From contig NZ_CP144555.1 in the NCBI RefSeq assembly GCF_036607905.1, positions 3,906,001-3,970,000 of the forward strand: a stretch of DNA of 64,000 bases. Direction: 5' to 3'. The position numbers were made by a program, and so were the translations under genes. Each line of letters starts with the position of its first letter. Position 1 is the first letter of the stretch. This DNA comes from Streptomyces sp. SCSIO 75703. Its GTDB lineage: Bacteria > Actinomycetota > Actinomycetes > Streptomycetales > Streptomycetaceae. This document shows, piece after piece, positions 18,992-27,247 of the stretch. A model generated the notes under the pieces. The model did not search any database, had not been told where the DNA came from, and saw only the letters and a list, made by a program, of their open reading frames with translations.

Positions 18992-19029
18992 GCGGAGCCC
19001 CTTCGGTGTGCCTGCGTCGCGGATCACCG

Positions 19030-19045
19030 TGCGGTCTGGACCAGT
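19030..19045. promoter_or_regulatory. DasR-type operator (dre) between SIS gene and dmdR1
   Basis: Read on the minus strand the 16-mer is ACTGGTCCAGACCGCA. It matches the recalled dre consensus (ACTGGTCTAGACCACT) at all but three or four positions, including both conserved TGGTC/GACC halves. It sits 39 nt upstream of the SIS start and about 150 nt from dmdR1. DasR represses in the absence of GlcN-6-P. Published S. coelicolor work, recalled not checked, connects DasR, dmdR1 and siderophore control. Confidence 0.75.
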
Positions 19046-19191
19046 ACGGTGTCAACACGGCCGCCGGGCCCGGGCGGTCCGCGGCTTTTCACAGCGCGGC
19101 CCGGTTGTCGGTGGTATGCGTCAGAATTGAATCCAGGGCCAGCGCACACGCCGGGGCCGCGGCTCCCGGAAGATCTCATCAAGGGGCACGT

Positions 19192-19884
19192 ATGTCCGGA
19201 CTGATCGACACCACGGAGATGTACCTCCGCACCATTCTGGAGCTGGAGGAGGAAGGTGTGGTCCCCATGCGCGCCCGGATCGCCGAGCGGCTCGACCAGA
19301 GCGGCCCGACGGTGAGCCAGACGGTGGCGCGCATGGAGCGGGACGGGCTGGTGTCCGTCGCCGCCGACCGGCATCTGGAGCTGACGGAGGAGGGCCGTCG
19401 GCTGGCCACGCGCGTGATGCGCAAGCACCGGCTCGCGGAGTGCCTGCTCGTCGACGTGATCGGCCTGGAGTGGGAGCAGGTGCACGCCGAGGCGTGCCGC
19501 TGGGAGCACGTGATGAGCGAGGCCGTCGAGCGCCGCGTGCTGGAGCTGCTGCGCCACCCGACCGAGTCCCCCTACGGCAACCCGATCCCGGGCCTGGAGG
19601 AGCTGGGCGAGCCGGACGGCGCCGACCCCTTCCTGGACGAGGGCATGGTCTCGCTGGCCGACCTCGACCCCGGGACCGACGGCAAGACGGTCGTCGTGCG
19701 CCGGATCGGCGAGCCGATCCAGACGGACGCGCAGCTCATGTACACGCTGCGCCGGGCGGGTGTGCAGCCCGGTTCGGTGGTGAGCGTGACCGAGTCGGCC
19801 GGCGGGGTGCTGGTGGGCAGCGGCGGTGAGGCGGCCGAGCTGGCGGCGGACGTCGCCTCGCACGTGTTCGTCGCCAAGCGCTGA
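19192..19884 (+). CDS. dmdR1: Iron-dependent DtxR-family repressor DmdR1
   Basis: A 230-residue DtxR/IdeR-type metalloregulator: N-terminal winged helix (RLDQSGPTVSQTVARMERDG), dimer and metal domain, then a C-terminal SH3-like domain. All metal ligands keep DtxR numbering: M10, H79, E83, H98, C102, E105 and H106. With Fe2+ it would repress siderophore (desferrioxamine) and iron-uptake genes. The ATG has AAGGGG upstream. The DasR operator at 19030 is in the shared promoter region. The minus strand is open throughout (see findings). Of the two Streptomyces paralogues, the neighbourhood favours dmdR1 over dmdR2. Confidence 0.9.
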   Translation: MSGLIDTTEMYLRTILELEEEGVVPMRARIAERLDQSGPTVSQTVARMERDGLVSVAADRHLELTEEGRRLATRVMRKHRLAECLLVDVIGLEWEQVHAEACRWEHVMSEAVERRVLELLRHPTESPYGNPIPGLEELGEPDGADPFLDEGMVSLADLDPGTDGKTVVVRRIGEPIQTDAQLMYTLRRAGVQPGSVVSVTESAGGVLVGSGGEAAELAADVASHVFVAKR

Positions 19885-20108
19885 CCCGGGCCGTCCCGCG
19901 GCCCGCGCGCCGTCGTCCGGTGGCCGGTCCGCGGCACCGGGCGGATCGCGTCGAATCCCGGATTCCCGTGCCGAACGGCAGCGCCCGGCCGGTTCGCGTG
20001 CCACGCTGTCGCATGAGGCATATGACATGAGGGCTCGGGGCCGGGCCCCCGGCGGTGGCGCCGGGCGGGCCTGGGGGAGGGGGCGGGACGTGTCGGAGAG
20101 ACGGAGAA

Positions 20109-20136
20109 GGCCCCGGCGCCGTGTGGCGCCGGGGCC
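20109..20136 (+). terminator. Strong hairpin downstream of dmdR1
   Basis: A perfect 12-bp stem (GGCCCCGGCGCC) with a GTGT loop, preceded by GAGAA. It is one of the strongest simple hairpins in the window. Confidence 0.8.
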
Positions 20137-20301
20137 TGTCCTCCCCTGTGTCGACCCGGAGCCCCGAGCTCTCAGGGTCGTTCCCCTCGGACCGTTTTCC
20201 CCGAGCGGTCCGCCTCCCGGTGGAGATCTCCCCTCGGTGACGGCGATCAATCCCTGACGGTGTCACTCGATGGAGGGGTGTTGCCCGACGGGACGGCATT
20301 T

Positions 20302-20317
20302 TCGAATGGACATTCGA
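20302..20317. promoter_or_regulatory. Palindrome TCGAATG-GA-CATTCGA, SOS-box-like
   Basis: A perfect 7-bp inverted repeat with a 2-bp centre, 117 nt before the hydrolase start. It matches 12 of 14 positions of the Gram-positive LexA box (CGAAC-RNRY-GTTCG); the two differences are a symmetric C-to-T and G-to-A pair. LexA control is possible but unproven. Confidence 0.5.
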
Positions 20318-20433
20318 TACTCTGCGGAGGTCGTCCGGACGTCGGGCCGGACGGCACGGCACGGCAGGCAGGACACGGTGCACAGGACCGGCCGGCCCGG
20401 GTGGGGCGGTACCGGTGCGAGCGGAGCTTGGGG

Positions 20434-21324
20434 GTGCCAGGACGGATGGCGCGGCGCATCGACGTGACCGGCGCGGGCGGCGTACGCCTCGCCGCCTGGG
20501 AGTTCGGGGACCCGCCCAAGGCCGACGCGGACCCCCCGCGGGACGGGCCCGGCGGGCTGCCGGGGGTGCTGTTACTGCACGGGCTGATGGGGCGGGCCTC
20601 GCACTGGGCCCCCACCGCGCGCTGGCTCTCCGCGCGGTACCGGGCCGTCGCCCTCGACCAGCGCGGCCACGGCCGCAGCGACAAGCCGCCCCGGGCCGCG
20701 TACACGCGTGAGGCGTACATCGGGGACGTCGAGGCCACCCTGGAGCAGCTCCGCCTCGGCCCGGCCGTCCTCATCGGCCACGCCATGGGCGCGCTGACCG
20801 CCTGGCAGCTCGCCGCCAAGCGGCCCGACCTCGTCCGCGGACTGGTCGTCTGCGACATGCGGGCCTCGGCGCTCGGCGCCGCCTCCCAGCAGGAGTGGAC
20901 CGAGTGGTTCGCCACCTGGCCGGTGCCCTTCGCCTCCCTCGCCGACGTGCGCAAGTGGTTCGGCGGGGACGATCCGCGGGTGGAGCGGCCCAACCCGGCC
21001 CGGGGCGAGTTCTTCGCCGAGGTGATGGCCGAGTCCCCCGACGGCTGGCGGCCCGTCTTCGAGCCGGAGCAGATGCTCCGCTCCCGGGAGACCTGGGTCT
21101 ACGACGCCCACTGGGAGGAGCTGGCCCAGGTGCGCTGCCCGACCCTGGTCGTGCGCGGCCTCGACGGTGAGCTGGGCCGGGCCGAGGCCCAGGAGATGGT
21201 CCGCGTCCTGCCACACGGCCGGTACGCGGAGGTGGCCGACGCGGGCCACTTCGTCCACTACGACCAGCCGGAGGCATGGCGCTCGGCCATAACCCCCTTC
21301 CTGGACGGCCTCCGCCACCCCTGA
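20434..21324 (+). CDS. Alpha/beta-hydrolase fold protein, nucleophile Ser replaced by Ala, TTA codon
   Basis: A 296-residue alpha/beta-hydrolase. The oxyanion segment LLLHGLMGRASHW, the acid-loop LVVRGLDGE and the terminal His in ADAGHFVHYD are normal. The nucleophile elbow reads LIGHAMGAL, with Ala117 where Ser is expected. A TTA codon (Leu47, 20572-20574) makes translation dependent on the bldA tRNA. The GTG at 20434 has GGAG 7 nt upstream; an ATG at 20446 has AGGA only 3 nt away. Its function is unknown: it may be a non-hydrolytic binder or a cofactor-free enzyme using His/Asp. Confidence 0.8.
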   Translation: MPGRMARRIDVTGAGGVRLAAWEFGDPPKADADPPRDGPGGLPGVLLLHGLMGRASHWAPTARWLSARYRAVALDQRGHGRSDKPPRAAYTREAYIGDVEATLEQLRLGPAVLIGHAMGALTAWQLAAKRPDLVRGLVVCDMRASALGAASQQEWTEWFATWPVPFASLADVRKWFGGDDPRVERPNPARGEFFAEVMAESPDGWRPVFEPEQMLRSRETWVYDAHWEELAQVRCPTLVVRGLDGELGRAEAQEMVRVLPHGRYAEVADAGHFVHYDQPEAWRSAITPFLDGLRHP

Positions 21325-21623
21325 CCCGGCCGCCGGGGCCTCCCGGCCCGACGGGGCCGCGCCTCGCCCCCGGCAGACACCGCGCCCTGCCGCGAGGGGC
21401 GCCGCTTTGGCCGAGGGGCGAGGAGGGCCCCGGTGGGCCGGAGCCCGCCCCGCGGGGCCTGTGCCCGGCGTGGGCGTAGCCCGGCTGACCCGCCGCTCCG
21501 CCACGATCCGGAGCACCGGGCAACGGCGACTCCTCGCCCCACTCCTGCCCAGGTCACCACATGCCGGCACCGACCGAAGGACCAATCTGTGACAACGAAC
21601 AGCCACGCGGCGGGCCGGACGTC
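21325..21623. other. Convergent gap, possible cassette boundary
   Basis: A 299-nt gap between the hydrolase and OYE stop codons. The first 190 bases are G/C-only with several short inverted repeats (CGAGGGGCG-type). From about 21540 the composition becomes more balanced, matching the lower-GC cassette that follows. No gene is recognised. Confidence 0.5.
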
Positions 21624-22880
21624 TTACAGTGCCGCCGATCGCTCCCGACGGTAGCGGCGAACCGCGCGGGATCGCCGGTATCGGTCAACGATGAGGGCGG
21701 CGGCCGGGGCGAGCGTCGGTCTTGAACGGCCGCGGCCGAGATCATGCAGCCGCGAGGTGATGCTCGCCTGTACCGCTGCCGCGCGAAGGGATGTGGACCG
21801 CAGGGAGGAGCGGGGGGCCGGGACCTCGCCGTCCTCGCCCGCGAGCCAGCGCAGGGGGGCGTCGGGCTGTTGCGCGAGCGCAGTCGCGACACCGACGAGA
21901 GAGAACCCGCGCGCTGTCACGTCCTCTGCGACCCGTGCCCGTCGGATCCCGCCGGTGAGCATGAGGGGAATCGAAGCGTCCGCGACGAGCTCTCCGGCGA
22001 GCTCGAGGAAGTAGGCCTCGCGCTCCAGGGTGCGCTCGTCTGCCGGGTGACCGGCCGTGGCGAGCGACTCGACGCTCCCGCCGGACAGCTCGACGAAGTC
22101 GACACTGTCGCCGAGCCACTCGATGACGTGGTGCGCGTCTTCGAGGTCGAAGCCGCCACGCTGGAAATCTGCCGAGTTGAGCTTGACGGCGACGCCGAAA
22201 CCCGGTGACACGCGCGCGCGGACAGCCGCGACGACGTCGAGGAGCAGCCTGGCACGGTTGCGGAGGGAGCCTCCCCACTGGTCGGTCCGCTTGTTGACCA
22301 GCGGGGAGAGGAACTGGGCGAGCAGGTATCCATGCGCGGAGTGGATCTCGACACCGGCGAATCCCGCCTGGTCCGCGAGCTCCGCCGTGACCGCGAACCG
22401 CTCCACGGTGTCCCGGATGTCGCTCGCTGTCATCGGCTCCGGTGCCGGAAAGAGCTTCGAGAGCGGGCCGATGTCCACGGGCACCGCCGAGGGCGCCAGT
22501 GCTCGCGAACCGGTGTCCCGCTGGACGACTCTGCCCGGGTGGTTGATCTGCATCCAGAACGAGCTCGTCTCCGCGGCCGCCGCCCACTCCCGGAAGGGCG
22601 CGAGGTCGCTGGTGGCGTCCAGGACGATGTCGGCCGGCTGTGCGACGGCCGACCGGTCGACCATGACGTGTCCCGTCAGCATCATTCCCACACCGCCCCT
22701 GTCCCAGGTGCGGTAGAGCGTCACGAGCCGGGCGTCGGGATGGCCGCCCCTGCCCGCGAGTTGCTCCTCCATCGCCGCCTTCACGAGACGGTTGGGAAGA
22801 GTGATGCCGCAGGGTAGCCGGAGGGGGGAGGCGAAGCCCGGAGCAGCGGCCCGTTCGCGGTCCTGGAACCGGGATGTCAT
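21624..22880 (-). CDS. Old-yellow-enzyme family NADH:flavin oxidoreductase
   Basis: A 418-residue FMN protein of the OYE/NADH oxidase class. Visible are NRLVKAAMEEQLAG, GVEIHSAHGYLLAQFLSP (active-site His pair and Tyr), the NKRTDQWGGSLRNRARLL loop, and GGIRRARVAED for FMN phosphate. It should reduce activated C=C bonds of enones or similar electrophiles using NAD(P)H. Its ATG overlaps the upstream quinone-reductase stop (ATGA), so the two are co-translated. Codon use is less GC-biased than neighbouring blocks. Confidence 0.88.
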   Translation of the reverse strand: MTSRFQDRERAAAPGFASPLRLPCGITLPNRLVKAAMEEQLAGRGGHPDARLVTLYRTWDRGGVGMMLTGHVMVDRSAVAQPADIVLDATSDLAPFREWAAAAETSSFWMQINHPGRVVQRDTGSRALAPSAVPVDIGPLSKLFPAPEPMTASDIRDTVERFAVTAELADQAGFAGVEIHSAHGYLLAQFLSPLVNKRTDQWGGSLRNRARLLLDVVAAVRARVSPGFGVAVKLNSADFQRGGFDLEDAHHVIEWLGDSVDFVELSGGSVESLATAGHPADERTLEREAYFLELAGELVADASIPLMLTGGIRRARVAEDVTARGFSLVGVATALAQQPDAPLRWLAGEDGEVPAPRSSLRSTSLRAAAVQASITSRLHDLGRGRSRPTLAPAAALIVDRYRRSRAVRRYRRERSAAL

Positions 22881-23899
22881 CGCTGGAGCACCAGCTTTCC
22901 GGTGACGCGTCCCGTGCGGCTCTCGTCGACTGCCGCGTTCACGCCCTCCAGCGTCAGGGGGAAGGAACGAGAGATGCGAACGCGGACCCGGCTACCTTCG
23001 ATCAGCTCGTTCACACGCCGCAGAAGGGTCCCGGAAGCCTTGAGGAAGACGGGAACGTACCTTGTTCCCCGCGGACCCGCGCCGCGGACCCTGCGAGCGG
23101 TGATCGTCGTCAGGAGCCGGGCCGCGGAGGCGGGTGTGACCACGCCGTCCTCGTCGCGTGCGATGGTCACGAACCGTCCTCCCGGACGCAGGACCCGCCG
23201 CGCCTGCGTCCACTGCTCGCGTCCGCCGACGCAGTCGACCACCACGTCGAACGAGTCCGCGCCGAAGCGGGCCGCCACATCGGTCGCGTTCCTGTCGATG
23301 ACCTGGTCCGCCCCCAGGGACCGCACGAATTCCTGGTTGCGTGCGCCGGCGACACCGAGTACGAAGGCCCCGGCCGCACGTGCCATCTGGACGGCGAAGT
23401 GGCCGACGCCTCCGGATGCCCCGATCACCGCGACACGGGTTCCGGCCGTGACCCGGCCGCGGTCGAGGCAGGTCATCGCTGTCTGCGCCGCGAGCGGGAC
23501 CGCGGCGGATTCGGCGAAGTCCAGCCCTGCCGGTGCGTGGGCGAGCAGCCGCGAGTGCACATTGACGTACACCGAGGCGCCGCCTCCGCCGACCTCGTTG
23601 TCGGCGTGTACTCGGTCACCCACGCGGAACGAGGTGACCTGATCCCCGACCGCGGTGACGACACCGGCAAGGTCGAACAGCGGCGTGAACGGGAAGCGGC
23701 GGCGGGTGACGAGGCGCCGGTTCCCCTCGATCATCTGCCAGTCGATGGGGTTGACCGCTGCCGCCCGGACGTGAACCTGCACCTCCTGGGGTCCTGGAGC
23801 GCGGACGGGAACCGCCTCCGACAGTGCGAGCACGTCACGAACCGCTCCGTAGCGGCTCTGCACGATCGCTTGCTGGGTGTGTGGCACTGAGGAAGTCAT
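22877..23899 (-). CDS. NADP-dependent MDR/quinone oxidoreductase
   Basis: A 340-residue medium-chain dehydrogenase/reductase without the catalytic Zn ligands, of the quinone oxidoreductase or enone reductase type. The N-terminal GroES-like domain contains AAAVNPIDWQM. The nucleotide-binding motif is IGASGGVGHFAVQMARAAGA. It is the first gene of a two-gene operon with the OYE gene, divergent from a TetR gene, as in electrophile or xenobiotic detoxification cassettes. GGAGCTCC upstream of the ATG offers a ribosome site. Confidence 0.88.
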   Translation of the reverse strand: MTSSVPHTQQAIVQSRYGAVRDVLALSEAVPVRAPGPQEVQVHVRAAAVNPIDWQMIEGNRRLVTRRRFPFTPLFDLAGVVTAVGDQVTSFRVGDRVHADNEVGGGGASVYVNVHSRLLAHAPAGLDFAESAAVPLAAQTAMTCLDRGRVTAGTRVAVIGASGGVGHFAVQMARAAGAFVLGVAGARNQEFVRSLGADQVIDRNATDVAARFGADSFDVVVDCVGGREQWTQARRVLRPGGRFVTIARDEDGVVTPASAARLLTTITARRVRGAGPRGTRYVPVFLKASGTLLRRVNELIEGSRVRVRISRSFPLTLEGVNAAVDESRTGRVTGKLVLQR

Positions 23900-24073
23900 C
23901 GAGGAGCTCCTTCAAGGGAACCGGCCTGCGGGACGGTGCGGGAGGAGGTGGGCGGCGCGCGCAGGGGCGAGCCCGCGTTCCGGACCGCTCGGACAGATAT
24001 TGGACGGGCAGTTCATTAATGTACTGCATGTTCAATAGTGGTCGCCCGGATCGAGAAGGGTTATCCTCCTGGG
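23900..24073. promoter_or_regulatory. AT-rich divergent promoter region OYE operon/TetR
   Basis: The segment 23995-24040 (TTCATTAATGTACTGCATGTTCAATAG) is the most AT-rich stretch nearby. It lies between the divergent MDR and TetR genes, so it should hold both promoters and the TetR operator. CATTAATG at 24014 is palindromic, but no long operator symmetry is clear. Confidence 0.5.
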
Positions 24074-24643
24074 GTGGCAAAGTCGTCCGGTGGGCCCAGA
24101 GATCCGCGTGTGGCGCGCACGCGGCGCGACGTCATCAGAGCGAGCGCCGCGTCACTGCTGGAGGAAGGCTGGGAGGCGACGACGCACGCCGAGGTCGCCC
24201 GGAGGGCCGGGTACTCGAAGGCGACCATCTACACGCACTGGCCCACCTCCGTCGATCTCATGCGGGATGCGATCGCCTCCATCTGCGAGGACACGACCCA
24301 TCCGCCGGCCAACGGAAATCTCCATGAAGACCTCCATGACTCGCTGAGCGCGCTTGCGCTGACGCTGTCAGAAGGCCGGTACGACCGGTTGATGGCAGGC
24401 GTCATCGAACGCGCCGGCCACGACGAAGGCGCGCGAGACCTGCGGGACCGCCTGTACGAGACCGCCACGACCGGAGTCCGGGGCGTCCTCGCTGCGCATC
24501 TCCAGCCCGACGACGTCGAGCCCTGCCTCGCCATGCTCGTCGGCGCGATCCTCGTCCGAGCGACCTACGAGGGCGAAACGGTGACCTCCGCGTTCATCGC
24601 CGACATCATCGATCGCGCTCTCGACCGCACCGCACCCGGCTGA
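24074..24643 (+). CDS. TetR-family repressor of the OYE/MDR operon
   Basis: A 189-residue TetR protein with HTH segment VARRAGYSKATIYTHWPTS. It is divergent from the reductase operon and presumably represses it until an electrophile or substrate binds. The GTG at 24074 is chosen. No ribosome site precedes it, but TATCCT lies exactly 6 nt upstream, as in a leaderless gene. Codons such as CAT, GAT, GAA, CTT, TCA and GCA are frequent, unlike flanking genes, which supports recent transfer of this three-gene cassette. Confidence 0.85.
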   Translation: MAKSSGGPRDPRVARTRRDVIRASAASLLEEGWEATTHAEVARRAGYSKATIYTHWPTSVDLMRDAIASICEDTTHPPANGNLHEDLHDSLSALALTLSEGRYDRLMAGVIERAGHDEGARDLRDRLYETATTGVRGVLAAHLQPDDVEPCLAMLVGAILVRATYEGETVTSAFIADIIDRALDRTAPG

Positions 24644-24719
24644 AACGCCTGGCCAGGCGGACGGCCGGTGAGTCCGACCCGGTCGGGGCCTGTATCGGGC
24701 CACGCGTGTGGGGTGTGAC

Positions 24720-24742
24720 GGGCCCCGCCCCGGTGGGGGCCC
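24720..24742. terminator. Hairpin between convergent TetR and ABC permease genes
   Basis: GGGCCCC pairs with GGGGCCC across a 9-nt loop in the 140-nt convergent gap. It is a probable bidirectional terminator. Confidence 0.5.
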
Positions 24743-24783
24743 ACGGCGGGGTGCGGCGGAGCCGCCGGGGGGTCGGCCGCCCG

Positions 24784-26412
24784 TCAGCCCTTGCTGACCG
24801 CCGCGAGGATCTCCGGGAGGCGGGCCGCCGTGCGGGGCGCCGCCATGCGCAGGCCGAGCAGGGTCAGCGCGCCGCCGTAGGCCGCGCCCGCCGGCAGCAG
24901 CAGCCAGCGCCAGCTCTCGCCGGCCGCGCTCACGTTCAGCCAGATCGTGGCCGCGATGACCGGCGCGCAGAGCAGGGCCGCGCCGACCATGCCGCCCACG
25001 ATGGAGATCCAGGCCAGTCCGACCTGACCGGGGGCGACGTTCTTGAACCCCTCCTGCGGGATGGAGTAAGGGAAGCGTGCCGAGGTCCACGCGCCGGTCG
25101 CCAGCATCGCGCCGAGCAGCGCGAAGGAGAGCCCCAGCGCGGGCGGCAGCGCGGCCCAGTCGCCCAGCATCGCCGTCGTCACGACGGTGACCAGGGTGGC
25201 GTACGGCAGGGTCACCAGCAGCAGCGCCAGCGCCCGGCCGCGCAGTTCCACGTAGGCGTCCCGGGACGAGGAGATCGTGATCGCCACCAGCCAGAAGGCG
25301 GACGTGTCCTGGCCGAACTGGTTGTACATCTGGATGCCGAGCATCCCGGCGGCGAAGCAGGAGAAGTACACGGAGCCGGTGCCCTGCCAGGCGTTGAAGA
25401 CCGGCACGATGAGACCGATCGCCAGCGCCGTCACCCAGGCCGACTTGGTCTTCGGGTCGCGCCACACGTAGCGCAGGGTGCGCTCCATGGTGGTGCCGGT
25501 CCGCCCGGCCGGCAGCCACCGGGCGAGCCCCGCCGAGCCGCGCTCGCGGGCCGGCCGGTCGTCCGCGGCGGCCAGCGTCGAACCGTCCGGCGAGGTCATC
25601 AGCCGGGTCAGGTGGCGCGACCACACCCACAGCAGCAGCACCAGCGCCGCCGCGGTCAGCGCGAGCTGGGCCAGCGCGGTCCCGTACCGCCCTTCGCTCG
25701 CCGCGGCCACCGCGCCGACCGCGGTGCCCGGCGGCACCCAGCGCAGCACGTCCGCGGCCGGTTCGAGCTGGGCCAGACCGCCGGTGCCGAGGCGCTGCGC
25801 CCCGAAGTTGACCAGTTGCGCGCCGACCGCGACGACCAGACCGCTGAGCACCGCGAGGTCGCGGCCCTTGCGGCTGGTCAGCAGCCGGGTGTTGGCGGCG
25901 GCCACGGTGCGGGCCAGGGTCACGCAGACCAGCACCGCGAGGACCACGCCGATCACGCCGACGACGAACGCGGCGGCGCCGTGCGCGAGGGCGACCACCG
26001 AACCGGCGAAGACGCAGAGCGTGAAGAGCGGCCCGATGCCGACCAGCGAGGAGACCAGCAGGGCCCGCACCAGCGGCTGGGGCCGCAGCGGCAGCATCAC
26101 CAGCCGGGTCGGGTCCAGCGTCTCGTCGCCGCTGCTGAAGAAGAGCGGCATCACCGCCCAGCCCAGCGCCAGTACCGCTGCCATCAGCACGATCAGCGCG
26201 TCCGCGTGGGCGTGTCCGCGCAGCGCGATCAGGCCGAGGGTCTGGAGCGCGGTGAAGAGCAGGACCACGACCGCCGAGGCGATCCAGGCGGCCTTGCGCC
26301 CGCCGGACTGCCGCAGTCCGTTGCGGAGCAGCGACAGCTTGAGCCGGATCAGGACGGGGGTGAGGGACGCGGCGGTGGGGAGCGCGGCGCGCGGCGCGGT
26401 CGCCGTGGTCAT
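24784..26412 (-). CDS. ABC transporter permease (large, about 12 membrane segments)
   Basis: A 542-residue integral membrane protein. Hydrophobic segments run from about residue 40 to the end, with a soluble loop near 275-320 (SPDGSTLAAADDRPARERG). It is the membrane partner of the ATPase encoded immediately upstream, with overlapping stop and start (ATGA). The architecture is that of ABC-2-type exporters with a fused pair of membrane halves. The cargo is unknown. Confidence 0.82.
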   Translation of the reverse strand: MTTATAPRAALPTAASLTPVLIRLKLSLLRNGLRQSGGRKAAWIASAVVVLLFTALQTLGLIALRGHAHADALIVLMAAVLALGWAVMPLFFSSGDETLDPTRLVMLPLRPQPLVRALLVSSLVGIGPLFTLCVFAGSVVALAHGAAAFVVGVIGVVLAVLVCVTLARTVAAANTRLLTSRKGRDLAVLSGLVVAVGAQLVNFGAQRLGTGGLAQLEPAADVLRWVPPGTAVGAVAAASEGRYGTALAQLALTAAALVLLLWVWSRHLTRLMTSPDGSTLAAADDRPARERGSAGLARWLPAGRTGTTMERTLRYVWRDPKTKSAWVTALAIGLIVPVFNAWQGTGSVYFSCFAAGMLGIQMYNQFGQDTSAFWLVAITISSSRDAYVELRGRALALLLVTLPYATLVTVVTTAMLGDWAALPPALGLSFALLGAMLATGAWTSARFPYSIPQEGFKNVAPGQVGLAWISIVGGMVGAALLCAPVIAATIWLNVSAAGESWRWLLLPAGAAYGGALTLLGLRMAAPRTAARLPEILAAVSKG

Positions 26413-27182
26413 CGGACGCCGCCGCCCAGCCAGTCGAGGTCGGAACCGGCGTCCCGGCCGCCCGCGCCGACCAGTTCGAGGAACGCCTGCTGGAGCGAGG
26501 GGGCGTCGCCGCGCACCTCGGCCAGCGGCCCGGTGGCGCGGATGCGGCCGGCGGCCATCACCGCCACCCAGTCGCACAGCGACTCCACCAGCTCCATCAC
26601 GTGCGAGGAGAAGACGACGGTGGCGCCGGAGGCGGTGTAGCGCTCCAGGACGCCGCGGATGGTCTGCGCGGAGACCGGGTCGACGCCCTCGAAGGGCTCG
26701 TCCAGGAACAGCACCTCGGGGTTGTGCAGCAGCGCCGCCGCCAGGCCGATCTTCTTGCGCATGCCGGTCGAGTAGTCCACGACCAGCTTGTGCTGGGAGC
26801 CGGCCAGGTCGAGGACGTCCAGAAGCTGGCCGGCGCGCTTGTCGACCTCGGCGCCGGGCAGTCCGCGCAACCGGCCGGAGTAGGCGAGCAGTTCCCGTCC
26901 GGAGAGCCGCTCGAAGAGCCGCAGCCCCTCCGGCAGCACCCCGATCCGCGCCTTCACCTCGACCGGGTCGCGCCACACGTCGTGGCCGACCACCTCGACG
27001 GAGCCCTGGTCGGGCCGGAGCAGCCCGGTGACCATGGAGAGTGTCGTCGTCTTCCCGGCCCCGTTCGGCCCGACCAGGCCGATGAACCTGCCCGCGGGCA
27101 GATCGAGGTCCACCCCGGCCACCGCGACCTGCTGACCGAACCGCTTCCACAGTCCCCGTACCCGTACGGCGCTCTCGCCCAC
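26409..27182 (-). CDS. ABC transporter ATP-binding protein
   Basis: A 257-residue ATPase with Walker A GPNGAGKTTT, signature YSTGMRKKIGLAAAL, Walker B VLFLDEPFEGVDP and H-loop SSHVMELVE. It is the first gene of a two-gene exporter operon with the overlapping permease. The GTG start has GGAGG upstream in the 65-nt gap after the neighbouring primase-polymerase gene, so co-transcription from that gene is possible. Confidence 0.9.
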   Translation of the reverse strand: MGESAVRVRGLWKRFGQQVAVAGVDLDLPAGRFIGLVGPNGAGKTTTLSMVTGLLRPDQGSVEVVGHDVWRDPVEVKARIGVLPEGLRLFERLSGRELLAYSGRLRGLPGAEVDKRAGQLLDVLDLAGSQHKLVVDYSTGMRKKIGLAAALLHNPEVLFLDEPFEGVDPVSAQTIRGVLERYTASGATVVFSSHVMELVESLCDWVAVMAAGRIRATGPLAEVRGDAPSLQQAFLELVGAGGRDAGSDLDWLGGGVR

Positions 27183-27247
27183 CGTGCACTCCCTCCGTCA
27201 CAGGCACCCTACGCGGACGTGGGTGCCCCCGGCCGGGCGCGGGCGCG

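Larger units (their letters stand above)
19885..20433. other. Intergenic region dmdR1 to hydrolase
   Basis: It contains the strong terminator at 20109-20136 and an AT-richer promoter zone at 20270-20330 with an SOS-like palindrome. No small gene with a credible start and composition was found. Confidence 0.6.

Noticed and set aside
23995..24040. A TetR operator in the OYE/TetR divergent region
   Set aside because: The AT-rich stretch has only CATTAATG as a clear short palindrome; no long symmetric site stood out.
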